Notes under the pieces: model-generated
The model's input: the letters and a program-made list of their open reading frames with translations, nothing else
What the model was told of the DNA's origin: nothing
Database searches by the model: none
Program-made: the position numbers and the translations under genes
Assembly (NCBI GenBank): GCA_964495375.1
Contig: CAZBWM010000018.1
Location: 29,416-93,415 of the forward strand
DNA: 64,000 nt
Direction of reading: 5' to 3'
DNA from: JAIESQ01 sp964495375
GTDB lineage: Bacteria > Planctomycetota > Planctomycetia > Pirellulales > JAEUIK01
Shown: piece by piece, positions 8,762 through 16,810 of the stretch
Position numbering within the stretch: the first letter of the stretch is position 1
Layout of the letters: each line of letters starts with the position of its first letter

Positions 8762-9586
8762 TTAGGACGCCGGCTTCATAACCCAACTCAGCCGCACAAC
8801 CTGCGACGGCGCGGCGGCCAGTTCAGCAGGCCCGGCGTAGTGCTCGGCCGCCACGAGCCGCCCGGGGGCCGACAGTTCGACCACGGGCACGTCAAAGGGC
8901 CAGGGCGCGACCGTAATTGTCTGTTGCTCAAAGCTTGTCATGGACTGGTCTTGCTCGGCGCCCGTGTCGTGGGGTGTCAGCAGCAACTGGGGGCCTTCGG
9001 GTGTCGCGATTCGTTTAGGCGCTTCGCGACGAGCACAACATAGCCACAGGCTCAGGGCGTCGAACAACTGCAACTGGGCCAGTCCGCGGCTGGCCAGTTC
9101 GGCGGTGTGCCGCATTGGGTTCGACTGCTGCCAATCGGCCAGCCACCCGGCGCGATGGTCGTCGGCCGCCGCGAGCCAGGCGTCCGAGAGTTCTACGTAG
9201 CTCACCGGGTGTGGGTGCGCCGCACGACCACGACGCAATAAGGCCGCAAAATGGCTCGCCACGAGCCAGCCACCGAGCGGCCCGGCCTCGCACCGGGCGA
9301 CGGAAATCGAGCGATCCCAGATCGGCAGCGCCTGCTCCAGCGGCATCTCCATGAAGTCAAAGGGACGACCGTGGGCCGGATCGACCTCGGGGCGCCGCTC
9401 CCAGTCGGCCCAGCCGTCGTCGTGGTGCTCGATCGTGGCCAAGAGCTCCGCCCTGGGATCGAGTGGCTGCACGCCGCCGGCCCCCCAAGAACGTGCCAGC
9501 CCGGCCGAAACGCGCGCGTGCTCGACCTGCGAGATCAAGATCCAGGCGGCCTCGCCGCGGGAGCCGATTGTATCACGACGGATCAC
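8762..9586 (-). CDS. DUF3891 family protein
   Basis: A 274-residue protein matching the DUF3891 pattern: an N-terminal AAWILISQVEHARVSAGLA, then ATIEHHDDGWADWE and later ASHFAALLRRG and LQLFDALSLWLCC. The repeated His/Asp pairs (HHDDGW, SHF) look like a metal-dependent HD-type helical enzyme, but no activity is established for the family. A GTG at 9586 with AAAGGAA ten bases upstream is a better start than the in-frame ATG 15 codons earlier. It reads divergently from the SCP2 gene at 9970. Confidence 0.78.
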   Translation of the reverse strand: MIRRDTIGSRGEAAWILISQVEHARVSAGLARSWGAGGVQPLDPRAELLATIEHHDDGWADWERRPEVDPAHGRPFDFMEMPLEQALPIWDRSISVARCEAGPLGGWLVASHFAALLRRGRAAHPHPVSYVELSDAWLAAADDHRAGWLADWQQSNPMRHTAELASRGLAQLQLFDALSLWLCCARREAPKRIATPEGPQLLLTPHDTGAEQDQSMTSFEQQTITVAPWPFDVPVVELSAPGRLVAAEHYAGPAELAAAPSQVVRLSWVMKPAS

Positions 9587-9969
9587 GGTACTTGGTTCCT
9601 TTCGCCGAGGCGTTGTACAGCGAGGTTTCATTCCGGCCGTATAGGACCATCAGAAATTGTATCGCCTGCTGGTCGGCCGCCCGAAGGCGATTCGCGGGGC
9701 GGACGCCACGAATCGGCCGGATCGGACTGCGTGTGTCCGCCGGCCCCACGTTCTTGCGGAAGTTGGTGTCCACCCGATTGTCGGCCCCACGTGCGACAGA
9801 TTAGACTGACCGATCCTGTCGCCCGGCTCGTGGGCACCTGCCGTGTTTGGGCTGCTCTTAGTTGGGCGGGCTCGCGGCATTTTGCCAACGAGCCGTGCGA
9901 CAGAGTCGTTATTCATTCAACACGCTGGGGATGTGCCCCCCTTGGGGGCTCGCTGGGAGAACTGATTCA
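9587..9969. other. Divergent intergenic region, no gene seen
   Basis: 383 bases between the DUF3891 start (minus) and the SCP2 start (plus). Short frames on both strands show no family features. It must hold the promoters for both genes, but I could not pick a convincing -35/-10 pair. Confidence 0.5.
9596..9602 (-). promoter_or_regulatory. Shine-Dalgarno that fixes the DUF3891 GTG start
   Basis: On the minus strand this reads AAAGGAA and lies nine bases before GTG at 9586. The upstream in-frame ATG has no comparable site. Confidence 0.55.
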
Positions 9970-10296
9970 ATGAACATCGAGAACTGCAAGCAAATCTTCG
10001 ACGAGCTTCCCAACCGCTTCAACGCAGCCACGGCTGGCGACTGGAAGACCGTAATTCAGTTCAACATCGCGGGTGACAAGGGGGGCAACTTCACCGTCAA
10101 CATCGGCGACGGCAAGTGCGAAGTGGTTCAAGGGACGGCCGACAAGGCTTCGGCCACGATTACCACCAGCGACGCCACGTGGATGGGGATCGTCTCCGGC
10201 ACCGTTAACCCGATGACCGCCTTCACGCTCGGCCAGTTGAAAGTGTCGGGCAACATCGGCGACGTGATGAAGTTGCAGAACATCATCAAGGCCTAA
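9970..10296 (+). CDS. SCP2 sterol-transfer family protein
   Basis: A 108-residue SCP2-like lipid-binding domain covering the whole protein. VIQFNIAGDKGGNFTVNIGD, then ASATITTSDATWMGIVSGTV and NPMTAFTLGQLKVSGNIGD follow the standard SCP2 pattern of beta strands, a Thr/Asp-rich turn and a C-terminal helix. SCP2 domains bind lipids or fatty acyl chains non-catalytically. The ATG at 9970 is preceded by GGGAGA; the longer frame upstream has no such site. It is 130 bases upstream of the FIST gene on the same strand. Confidence 0.9.
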   Translation: MNIENCKQIFDELPNRFNAATAGDWKTVIQFNIAGDKGGNFTVNIGDGKCEVVQGTADKASATITTSDATWMGIVSGTVNPMTAFTLGQLKVSGNIGDVMKLQNIIKA

Positions 10297-10426
10297 GGCC
10301 TGCGCACCCGCCGCTGGCCCGCGCTCTTGGTTGTCCGCCCCCTGGCGACACGGCTGGGGGCTGCTGCGCCGTCGTCGTGCCGGAGGCGCCGCGCCTTGTA
10401 TCGCACGACAGCGCGAAGGCGCAGCC

Positions 10427-11647
10427 ATGAGCACGAGCACGCCGAAGTTTGCATCCGCACTGTCGACGCGTCCCGAACTGTCGACCGCCACGGCCGAGGC
10501 ATGCCGCATTGCGCTCGAAGGTCTCGCGGCAGATGGCCCCGCCGACCTGGCGATCTGCTTCGTATCACCGCAATATGGTGACGCGCTCGCCGGGCTCGGC
10601 GCCGACATCAAGCGTCGCACCGGCGCGGCGCTCGTGGCCGGCTGCACAGGCGAGTCGATTGTCGGCGGCGCGCGCGAAGTTGAAGGAGAACCGGCGCTGG
10701 CCTTGTGGTTGGCCCGGCTCCCGGGTGTCGACATCGTGCCGATGCACCTTGAGCTTGCACAAACGCCCGAGGGCGGGACGATCGTCGGCTGGTCCGATCG
10801 ATTGCCGGCGCGCTGGCCGGCCGAGAGCGGCATGCTGTTATTGGGCGAACCGTTCAGTTTTCCCGCCGATTTGCTGCTCGAGCGGTTGAACGAAGATCAG
10901 CCTGGCGTGCCAGTCATGGGGGGCATGGCAAGCGGCGGTTGGACGGCCGGCCAGAATCGCCTGTTTCTCAACGACGAAGTGCACGACAATCTGTTCGACA
11001 GCGGCGCCGTGGCCATCTGGCTGCACGGTGCGATTCGCCTGCGTTCGGTCGTCTCGCAAGGCTGCCGACCAATCGGGCGGCACTTCGTCGTCACCAAGGC
11101 CGAGCGCAACGTGATTTTCGAGCTCAGCGGCCAGCCGGCGCTCAAGCAGTTGTCCGAAATTTTTCAGACGTTGTCCCCGGCCGAGCAGCAGCTTGCCCGA
11201 AGTGGCCTGCACGTAGGGCGCGTGATCAACGAATACCAGGACGAATTCCGTCGCGGCGACTTCCTCGTGCGCAACGTGCTGGGGGTCGATAGCTCGACCG
11301 GGGCGATCGCGATCGGCGACTTCGTGCGCGCCGGGCAAACCGTGCAGTTTCATTTGCGTGATGCAGCCTCGGCCGACGAAGACCTGCGTGAACTGCTGAG
11401 TGAAGCTGCGCCGGACGCCGACACTTCGGCTGGCTCGCGCGGAGCGCTGTTGTTCACCTGCAACGGTCGTGGCACGCGCCTGTTCGATGCGCCGCATCAT
11501 GACGCGGGGGCGCTACAAAGCGCGCTGGGGGATGTGCCGGTCGCCGGCTTCTTCGCCCAGGGTGAGGCGGGCCCGATCGGCGGCAAGAACTTTCTGCACG
11601 GCTTCACGGCTAGCGTGGCGCTGTTTGAACCAGTCAAGCCGAGCTAA
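10427..11647 (+). CDS. FIST domain sensory protein
   Basis: A 406-residue protein with FIST_N followed by FIST_C, making up nearly the whole chain. The N-terminal half has the GA-rich AALVAGCTGESIVGGAREVE and LLLGEPFSFPADLLLERL segments. The C-terminal half has GALLFTCNGRGTRLF and FFAQGEAGPIGGKNFLHGFT, which is the very conserved FIST_C end. FIST proteins are thought to bind small ligands and usually feed signalling partners; no kinase or methyl-acceptor domain is fused here. The start is placed at ATG 10427, with GAAGG upstream. A hairpin terminator follows at 11688. Confidence 0.92.
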   Translation: MSTSTPKFASALSTRPELSTATAEACRIALEGLAADGPADLAICFVSPQYGDALAGLGADIKRRTGAALVAGCTGESIVGGAREVEGEPALALWLARLPGVDIVPMHLELAQTPEGGTIVGWSDRLPARWPAESGMLLLGEPFSFPADLLLERLNEDQPGVPVMGGMASGGWTAGQNRLFLNDEVHDNLFDSGAVAIWLHGAIRLRSVVSQGCRPIGRHFVVTKAERNVIFELSGQPALKQLSEIFQTLSPAEQQLARSGLHVGRVINEYQDEFRRGDFLVRNVLGVDSSTGAIAIGDFVRAGQTVQFHLRDAASADEDLRELLSEAAPDADTSAGSRGALLFTCNGRGTRLFDAPHHDAGALQSALGDVPVAGFFAQGEAGPIGGKNFLHGFTASVALFEPVKPS

Positions 11648-11687
11648 GGCAAGCGTCGAATCGTACGAACGCGCCTCCACATTGCTG

Positions 11688-11710
11688 CACTGCTGGGCAA
11701 GCCAGCAGTG
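11688..11710. terminator. Bidirectional hairpin between convergent genes
   Basis: A perfect 9-bp inverted repeat, CACTGCTGG (11688-11696) and CCAGCAGTG (11702-11710), with loop GCAAG. It lies in the 76-base gap between the FIST gene and the convergent cyclase-family gene. There is no strong T-run, so the rho-independent function is inferred from position and stem quality. Confidence 0.6.
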
Positions 11711-11723
11711 GCACCGAGCGTAT

Positions 11724-12626
11724 CTATCGTTTCTTTTCCGGCAATAGCGCAAAGACTCGTGCGGGGCCGCCGGTGCCGGTCTCGATCTTGATCGGCGCTA
11801 CGCTGAGCCAGAAGCCGCGCGCTGGCAGCTCGTCGAGCCGGGCGAGATTTTCCAAGCCAAACGCGCCTGCTTTGCCGAGCACGTGATGCACCGCGAAGTC
11901 ACGCGACAGCCCGTAGTCGACGCTCATGGTGTCGAGCCCGACGCCGCGTACCTGCCGCTCCTTCAAGAGGAACTCGACCGCCTCGGCCGAGAAGCCCGGG
12001 AAGTGCATCCGCCCTTGCAGGTCGTGATTCTGATAGCGCGCCCGTTCGTTCCAGAAGCGGCCCCAACCGGTGCGCAAGAGCACGATCGCGCGCCGCGGGA
12101 TTTCGCCATTTTCTGTTTCCCAACGTTTGATGTCGTCCGGCGAAAGTCGGTAGTCGGGCGACAGGGCCACGCCCCCGGTGACATCAATCACCACGCCGGC
12201 GGCGAACAACTCGCGCGGATCGAGCTGGTCGACGCTCTTGCCGGTACGCTCGAAGTGACTCGGCGCGTCGAGGTGCGTTCCTAAATGCTCCGGGGTTGAG
12301 AAGCTCTTCGACAGCACGCCGTCACGTTCCAAGGTGGCGATCGTCTGCAAGTCGAACGGCTTGTAATTGTCTCCTGGCCAGTACGCGCTTTTGGCATTGA
12401 GCGGGTAGCTGAGGTCGACAATCGTGACCTGCCCGCCGGCCAGGTCATCGAGCGTCGGGGCCGCGGCGGTCGTGCCATCCGGCTCGCCGGCGGTCGCCGG
12501 CGGGGGGCCATTCGCGAGCCTGCTTCCCCCGGCCGAAGCCGCTAGAATCGCCAGCGCCCGCATAATTGTTAAACTAAGTCGCGTGCTTGGTGCCACGGTC
12601 GCGGTCTCCTTCCAGAACGAGTGCAT
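11724..12626 (-). CDS. Cyclase family protein (kynurenine formamidase-like metal hydrolase), exported
   Basis: A 300-residue protein of the cyclase/formamidase fold. Signature segments are VTIVDLSYPLNAKSAYWPGD near the N-terminus, then the metal-binding HLGTHLDAPSHF (H-x-G-T-H-x-D), RAIVLLRTGWGRFW, and VRGVGLDTMSVDYG close to the end. Family members are metal-dependent amide or ester hydrolases; the substrate here is unknown. A hydrophobic Ala-rich N-terminus (MRALAILAASAGG at codon 22) suggests export. The start could be ATG 12626 or ATG 12563; neither has a strong Shine-Dalgarno. Confidence 0.85.
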   Translation of the reverse strand: MHSFWKETATVAPSTRLSLTIMRALAILAASAGGSRLANGPPPATAGEPDGTTAAAPTLDDLAGGQVTIVDLSYPLNAKSAYWPGDNYKPFDLQTIATLERDGVLSKSFSTPEHLGTHLDAPSHFERTGKSVDQLDPRELFAAGVVIDVTGGVALSPDYRLSPDDIKRWETENGEIPRRAIVLLRTGWGRFWNERARYQNHDLQGRMHFPGFSAEAVEFLLKERQVRGVGLDTMSVDYGLSRDFAVHHVLGKAGAFGLENLARLDELPARGFWLSVAPIKIETGTGGPARVFALLPEKKR

Positions 12627-12722
12627 CGGCACGTTTGTCTGCCCGAAGAATCGTATCACGCCCCCGGCCGCGTGCTGGGGGCCGATTGATCGCCTTTGCC
12701 GCGGATTTTGAGAACCTTCGCC

Positions 12723-14174
12723 ATGACGTTGCCGCTCCGCTTTTCGCCGTTCGAGCGTTACATGCTCCGCGACGATCGCGCGAGCCACCCGATGACGTTC
12801 ACGATCCGGCTGAAGTTCGCCGGCCCGTTCGACGCCCCGGCGTTCGAGCGGGGGGTGCTCCAGGCGGTCGAGCGGCATCCGCTGCTGCGTGCGCGGCTTG
12901 AGGGAGAGCGCCCCGCTGATTTCACCTGGGTCGCTTCGCCCGATCCCAGGCCGTATCTCGATGTCGCGCCGCTCGACGCGCCGTTGCGGTTTCCCGGCGC
13001 AGAGCAGATTGATCTGCGGAATGCGAACGGACTACGCATTTGGGTCCGTACGGGGGCCGATCACGACGGTGCTCAGAAAACCGAGATGCGTTTTCAGTTC
13101 CATCATTCCTGCTGCGATGGACTGGGGGCGTACCGGTTTATTGAAGACACGCTGGCCTGCTATCACCGCGAGGTGGTCCCCGGCGAACACCAGCCGCTTC
13201 GGCCGCTAAATAGCGAAGCCTTGGCGCGCCGGGCCGACTATGGACTCAGTTGGTGGAAGCTGCTGCTGCGGTTGCCGGCTGAGATTTGGGGCGCGGTGGT
13301 CGGGTTGGCCGTATTTTTGATCGTGCGGCCACGACCGCTCAAGACCAGCGAGCGACCCGCCCCCGGCAGCGACGATGGGCTGACACTCTTGGACTATCCG
13401 GCCTTCAAATTCGACGCCGAAACCTCGCGCCGCCTGCGCGACGTCGCGAAAGCGGCCGGCGCGACGATGAACGATCTGCTGCTGTGCGAGTTGTTCCGCG
13501 CGATGAGCCGCTGGAACGCGATGAACGACCCGCGCGCCGGTGGCGGTAACTTGCGGATCATGATGCCCGTGAGCTTGCGCGTAGCGGCCGACGAGCTGAC
13601 ACCAGCGGCTAACATCGTGGCGATGGTCAATCTCGATCGCAATCTCACGATGTACAAGAATCCGCGGCTGCTGTTAACCACGATCCGGCTCGAAACGCGG
13701 TTCTTGCAGTACTTTCGTTTCGGGCTGGCGTTCATTCGTTGCATCACATTCTTCGGTTGGATTCCCGGCGGTATCGAGTTCATGGCCTCGGGCAGCCGGT
13801 GCTATGCGACGAGCGTGCTGAGCAACCTGGGGCGCGTGCTGGTCGAAACGCCGAACCCTTGGCAAAACGGCCGCCTCGTCGCGGGCGATCTGGTGCTCGA
13901 AGCGATTGAGTCGGCCCCCCCCGTGCGGCCGCATACGCACACTAGCCTGACGTGTTTGTTCTACGACGGTCGATTGTCGGTCATTCAGAACTACGACCGG
14001 CATCACTTCACGCCGGCCGCCGCCGAAGCGCTGATGCAAGTGACGATCGATCAGTTGCGCGAGTCGGCCGCAGCCGGGAAGCTGACGCGCATCGCGGAAC
14101 AATCGCCTGCCGCGATCGATGGCGGCCCGTCGCGCGAGGCCGTGCTCGATCGTGCAGAAGCGGGGCGGCGGTAG
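12723..14174 (+). CDS. Condensation-domain-like acyltransferase, standalone
   Basis: A 483-residue protein resembling the CoA-dependent acyltransferase/condensation superfamily (as in PapA or wax-ester synthase-type enzymes). The active-site motif is HHSCCDG (about residues 124-130, H-H-x-x-x-D-G). C-terminal landmarks are NLGRVLVETP and YDGRLSVIQNYDRHHFT. A short hydrophobic stretch (WGAVVGLAVFLIVR, about 195-208) sits before the second half. No NRPS or carrier domain is adjacent, so it probably acylates a small molecule or lipid. The ATG at 12723 gives the start MTLPLRFSPFERYML, where the first strand of this fold should begin. Confidence 0.75.
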   Translation: MTLPLRFSPFERYMLRDDRASHPMTFTIRLKFAGPFDAPAFERGVLQAVERHPLLRARLEGERPADFTWVASPDPRPYLDVAPLDAPLRFPGAEQIDLRNANGLRIWVRTGADHDGAQKTEMRFQFHHSCCDGLGAYRFIEDTLACYHREVVPGEHQPLRPLNSEALARRADYGLSWWKLLLRLPAEIWGAVVGLAVFLIVRPRPLKTSERPAPGSDDGLTLLDYPAFKFDAETSRRLRDVAKAAGATMNDLLLCELFRAMSRWNAMNDPRAGGGNLRIMMPVSLRVAADELTPAANIVAMVNLDRNLTMYKNPRLLLTTIRLETRFLQYFRFGLAFIRCITFFGWIPGGIEFMASGSRCYATSVLSNLGRVLVETPNPWQNGRLVAGDLVLEAIESAPPVRPHTHTSLTCLFYDGRLSVIQNYDRHHFTPAAAEALMQVTIDQLRESAAAGKLTRIAEQSPAAIDGGPSREAVLDRAEAGRR

Positions 14175-14184
14175 AGGCCGCCCC
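14162..14184 (+). terminator. Hairpin overlapping the acyltransferase stop codon
   Basis: GGGGCGGC (14162-14169) pairs perfectly with GCCGCCCC (14177-14184) around a 7-base loop that contains the TAG stop (14172-14174). The next bases are TAAAA, so there is no U-run. A terminator role is likely from position but not proved. Confidence 0.45.
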
Positions 14185-14366
14185 TAAAAGGCGCCGTCGT
14201 CTCGACCGACTTAACGCTCGGCGTTGATCGCACATGCCGCAAATCTTCACACCATCTCAAGTATCGAGCAGAATGGCCGCGCTAGCTGCTGGCGTCAACC
14301 GCCGACGGGGCTTAGCTTATGCCCCAGCGACGCTCTGCTGCGGCTGAATTGGAAGACGGTGTGATC

Positions 14367-15422
14367 ATGATGTTTCGATCTCGTGCGACGAAGTGCCCCT
14401 TGGTCGTCGTCTGCCTGGTGATCGCGTACACCGCGCGTGCTGCCGATCCACCTGCGGAGTTCGCTCGCTGGTTCGGCCCCCAGCAATGGGAGCGCGACGT
14501 CGACGAACCGATCGTCTCGCTAGGGGAGCGCGGCCAGTTCGACGACATGCACATCTTTGCGCCGGCCGTCGCACTTGAGAACGATCAGTTCCGGATGTGG
14601 TACTGCGGTTCGCGCGGCTCGGCGGGGCGCCGCGTGTTTCGGCTCGGGCTGGCCACGAGCGACGACGGCCGCCAATTCGCCCGGTATGAGCGCAACCCGG
14701 TGCTTGAGTTCGCCGACGGCGTGCACTCGGTCCTCACGCCGACGCTGCTGCGCGACGGCAACGGGCAGGTACTGCGCGAGAACGGCAAGCTGCGGATGTG
14801 GACGAGTGCTGCTGCCCTCGGTAAGCGCGGCATGCACACGCTGCACGAGACCACCAGCGAAGATGGCATCCACTGGGCCGAGCTTTCGGCGCCGCTGTTG
14901 GAGAATCTTTACTGCCCTAGCGTGCTCAAAACCGAACGCGGTTACGAGATGTGGTTCAGCGACGTCAGCAGCCGGCCTTGGTTGCTGCGGCATGCTACGA
15001 GCAGCGACGGCACGCATTGGAATGTCACGCCAGGGCCGGTGCTGCGGTTGAGCCAGCCATGGGAAGCCGAAGTGCTCGTCTACCCGACGGTGCTCAAAGT
15101 TGATGGCGTCTACCTGATGTGGTACGGCAGCTACGACAACGCGGTACGACGCGAGACCACGGCCGTGGGCTTCGCGGTTAGCAGCGACGGTGTCCATTGG
15201 CAGAAGCATCCCAATAATCCCGTGCTGCGGCCCGATCCGGCCAAGGCGTGGGAATCGAACTACGTCGGCACCGGTTGCGTGATGCGGCTGCTCGACGGCA
15301 GCTTTCGCTATTGGTATGCCAGCCGGACAGCGCCGCCCTTTGTGCATCTGTACTTCGCGCTGAATACGGTGCGTTGGGCGGGTCCGGCGGCTGCCGCGGT
15401 GGACAAGGAGCCCCGTCCATGA
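14367..15422 (+). CDS. Exported five-bladed beta-propeller glycosidase-like protein
   Basis: A 351-residue protein with a signal peptide (MMFRSRATKCPLVVVCLVIA, then cleavage near ARA-AD). The mature part shows repeating propeller blades: FRMWYCGSRG, YEMWFSDVSS, YLMWYGSYDN and FRYWYASRTA. Each is followed by an 'S-D-G-x-x-W/F' turn (TSEDGIHW, SSDGTHWN, SSDGVHWQ). This matches the GH43/62/32-like fold and related DUF families. The usual catalytic acids cannot be located with confidence. The stop codon overlaps the next start (ATGA, 15419-15422). Confidence 0.78.
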   Translation: MMFRSRATKCPLVVVCLVIAYTARAADPPAEFARWFGPQQWERDVDEPIVSLGERGQFDDMHIFAPAVALENDQFRMWYCGSRGSAGRRVFRLGLATSDDGRQFARYERNPVLEFADGVHSVLTPTLLRDGNGQVLRENGKLRMWTSAAALGKRGMHTLHETTSEDGIHWAELSAPLLENLYCPSVLKTERGYEMWFSDVSSRPWLLRHATSSDGTHWNVTPGPVLRLSQPWEAEVLVYPTVLKVDGVYLMWYGSYDNAVRRETTAVGFAVSSDGVHWQKHPNNPVLRPDPAKAWESNYVGTGCVMRLLDGSFRYWYASRTAPPFVHLYFALNTVRWAGPAAAAVDKEPRP

Positions 15423-16054
15423 TGACTGTGCTGCTGATCGCGACGACCGCACTGATGCAACCGCCTGCTGCGGCGGCGCCTTTCGCGGTCAAAGTGCCCC
15501 AGCGCGTGCAGGCGTATCTGCAGCGCTGTGAGGCGGCTCGCGCGGCGGAACTCAAGTCACTAACCGAGAGAATCGACGCACAGGCCGCGCGTAACGATGC
15601 CAGCGACGAAGCAAAGCAACGACTCGCGACGCTGCGCAAGTGGATCGAAGTGCTCCGCGTCGAGCCGGCGCCGCTGCTGCCGATTCCTCTGCCGACAAAG
15701 CGTGACGAAGTCGGCGCGCTGCCCGCGGCCTCGTATGCCGACCCAGCGCGCGAGCAAACGGTCGACGTGCTCGAAGTGGTCGACAACGACGATTTGATCG
15801 TGCGGGCGTGGTACGCGGTGCCGGCTGGGGGTGGGGCTACCGCGATTGAGCCCGACGCCGAGCGCACGTTCGTCGACTTGTGGATTCGTGGTGTCGATAC
15901 CGCCGGCATGATGGCGGGGAGGCCCGCCACGCTCGAGCAGGTATTCTGGGTGTCGGGCGATCAGGCCTTCGATACCGATTGCGGCAAGCGAATTCTGCCG
16001 AAGCTCGAGCCGCTGGATGTCGAGCGGTTCCGCAGCCGACGAACCAATGAGTAA
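15419..16054 (+). CDS. Exported hypothetical protein
   Basis: A 211-residue protein translated by a start that overlaps the preceding stop (ATGA) and is preceded by AAGGAG, so the two genes are very likely coupled. It opens with a short hydrophobic leader (MMTVLLIATTALMQPPAAAA), then a charged helix (QAYLQRCEAARAAELKSLTE). A beta-rich C-terminal half follows (VDVLEVVDNDDLIVRAWYAV, RTFVDLWIRGVDTAGMMAG). I do not recognise the family. Its place behind the beta-propeller protein suggests a joint extracytoplasmic role. Confidence 0.72.
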   Translation: MMTVLLIATTALMQPPAAAAPFAVKVPQRVQAYLQRCEAARAAELKSLTERIDAQAARNDASDEAKQRLATLRKWIEVLRVEPAPLLPIPLPTKRDEVGALPAASYADPAREQTVDVLEVVDNDDLIVRAWYAVPAGGGATAIEPDAERTFVDLWIRGVDTAGMMAGRPATLEQVFWVSGDQAFDTDCGKRILPKLEPLDVERFRSRRTNE

Positions 16055-16062
16055 GAACAAAC

Positions 16063-16782
16063 ATGCCCGCACACAACAATGAGATCCTGCTCGGCAAACT
16101 GACACGCCGCGAGTTTCGCGAGCGCATGAACAGCGGCGAGTTGCAGGCCGCCATTCTGCCGGTGGCCGCCATCGAGCAGCATCTCGAACACATGGCCATG
16201 GAGCACGACTGGCGCAGCGTGAACGTTGTAGCGGCAGAAGTCGCGCGGCGGCTCGTTCCACGCGTGCTCGTGGCCCAGGGCTTGATGGCCGGTATCAGCG
16301 AGCATCACATGCGGCACCCCGGCACCTTGTCGCTACGGCCGGGGAGCTTTCTGGCGGTTGTTGCCGATCTGATCGAGAGCCTCGCCCGGGCCGGTTTTAA
16401 GAACATCCTGGTGCTCAACGGTCACGGAGGAAACGTTGCGCCGTGCGAGGGGACGTGGGGGCAGTTCTTGCAGTACAACGAAATCAACCTGCACTTCGTG
16501 TCGTACTGGGACACGATCGCTCACGACGAAGCACGGAAGGCCATGCGCACGCCGGACGTGCCGGGTCACGCTCAGGAATTTGAAACCGCGATCGCCCTGG
16601 CGGCCTTTCCCGAAAATGTGCGCACCGCGGTGTGGGCCGATCAGCCGGACCAGGCCCCCTCGCTATCGACCGCGGCCACGGGCGAACGCTTGCTGGAGTT
16701 GTGCGTCGCGGGCGTGGAGCGCTACATGCGAGGGATGCTCGATGGCACGCGTGTGGCTGAAATTCCACCGTTCATGCCGTGA
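16063..16782 (+). CDS. Creatininase family metal hydrolase
   Basis: A 239-residue creatininase-fold amidohydrolase. Metal ligands can be traced: the Glu and His of AAIEQH, an Asp nine residues after that His (EHDWRS), His in the ARAGFKNILVLNGHGGN region, and Glu in HAQEFETAIAL. The usual GPHLP after EQH is replaced by LEHMA, so the substrate pocket differs from the second family member at 41832. Family members hydrolyse cyclic amides in creatinine or cofactor pathways. It follows the exported hypothetical protein by 8 bases, so it is probably part of the same operon; no strong Shine-Dalgarno is visible. Confidence 0.88.
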   Translation: MPAHNNEILLGKLTRREFRERMNSGELQAAILPVAAIEQHLEHMAMEHDWRSVNVVAAEVARRLVPRVLVAQGLMAGISEHHMRHPGTLSLRPGSFLAVVADLIESLARAGFKNILVLNGHGGNVAPCEGTWGQFLQYNEINLHFVSYWDTIAHDEARKAMRTPDVPGHAQEFETAIALAAFPENVRTAVWADQPDQAPSLSTAATGERLLELCVAGVERYMRGMLDGTRVAEIPPFMP

Positions 16783-16810
16783 TCGCGACAGAACGTAAAT
16801 CGCGCGAGTT

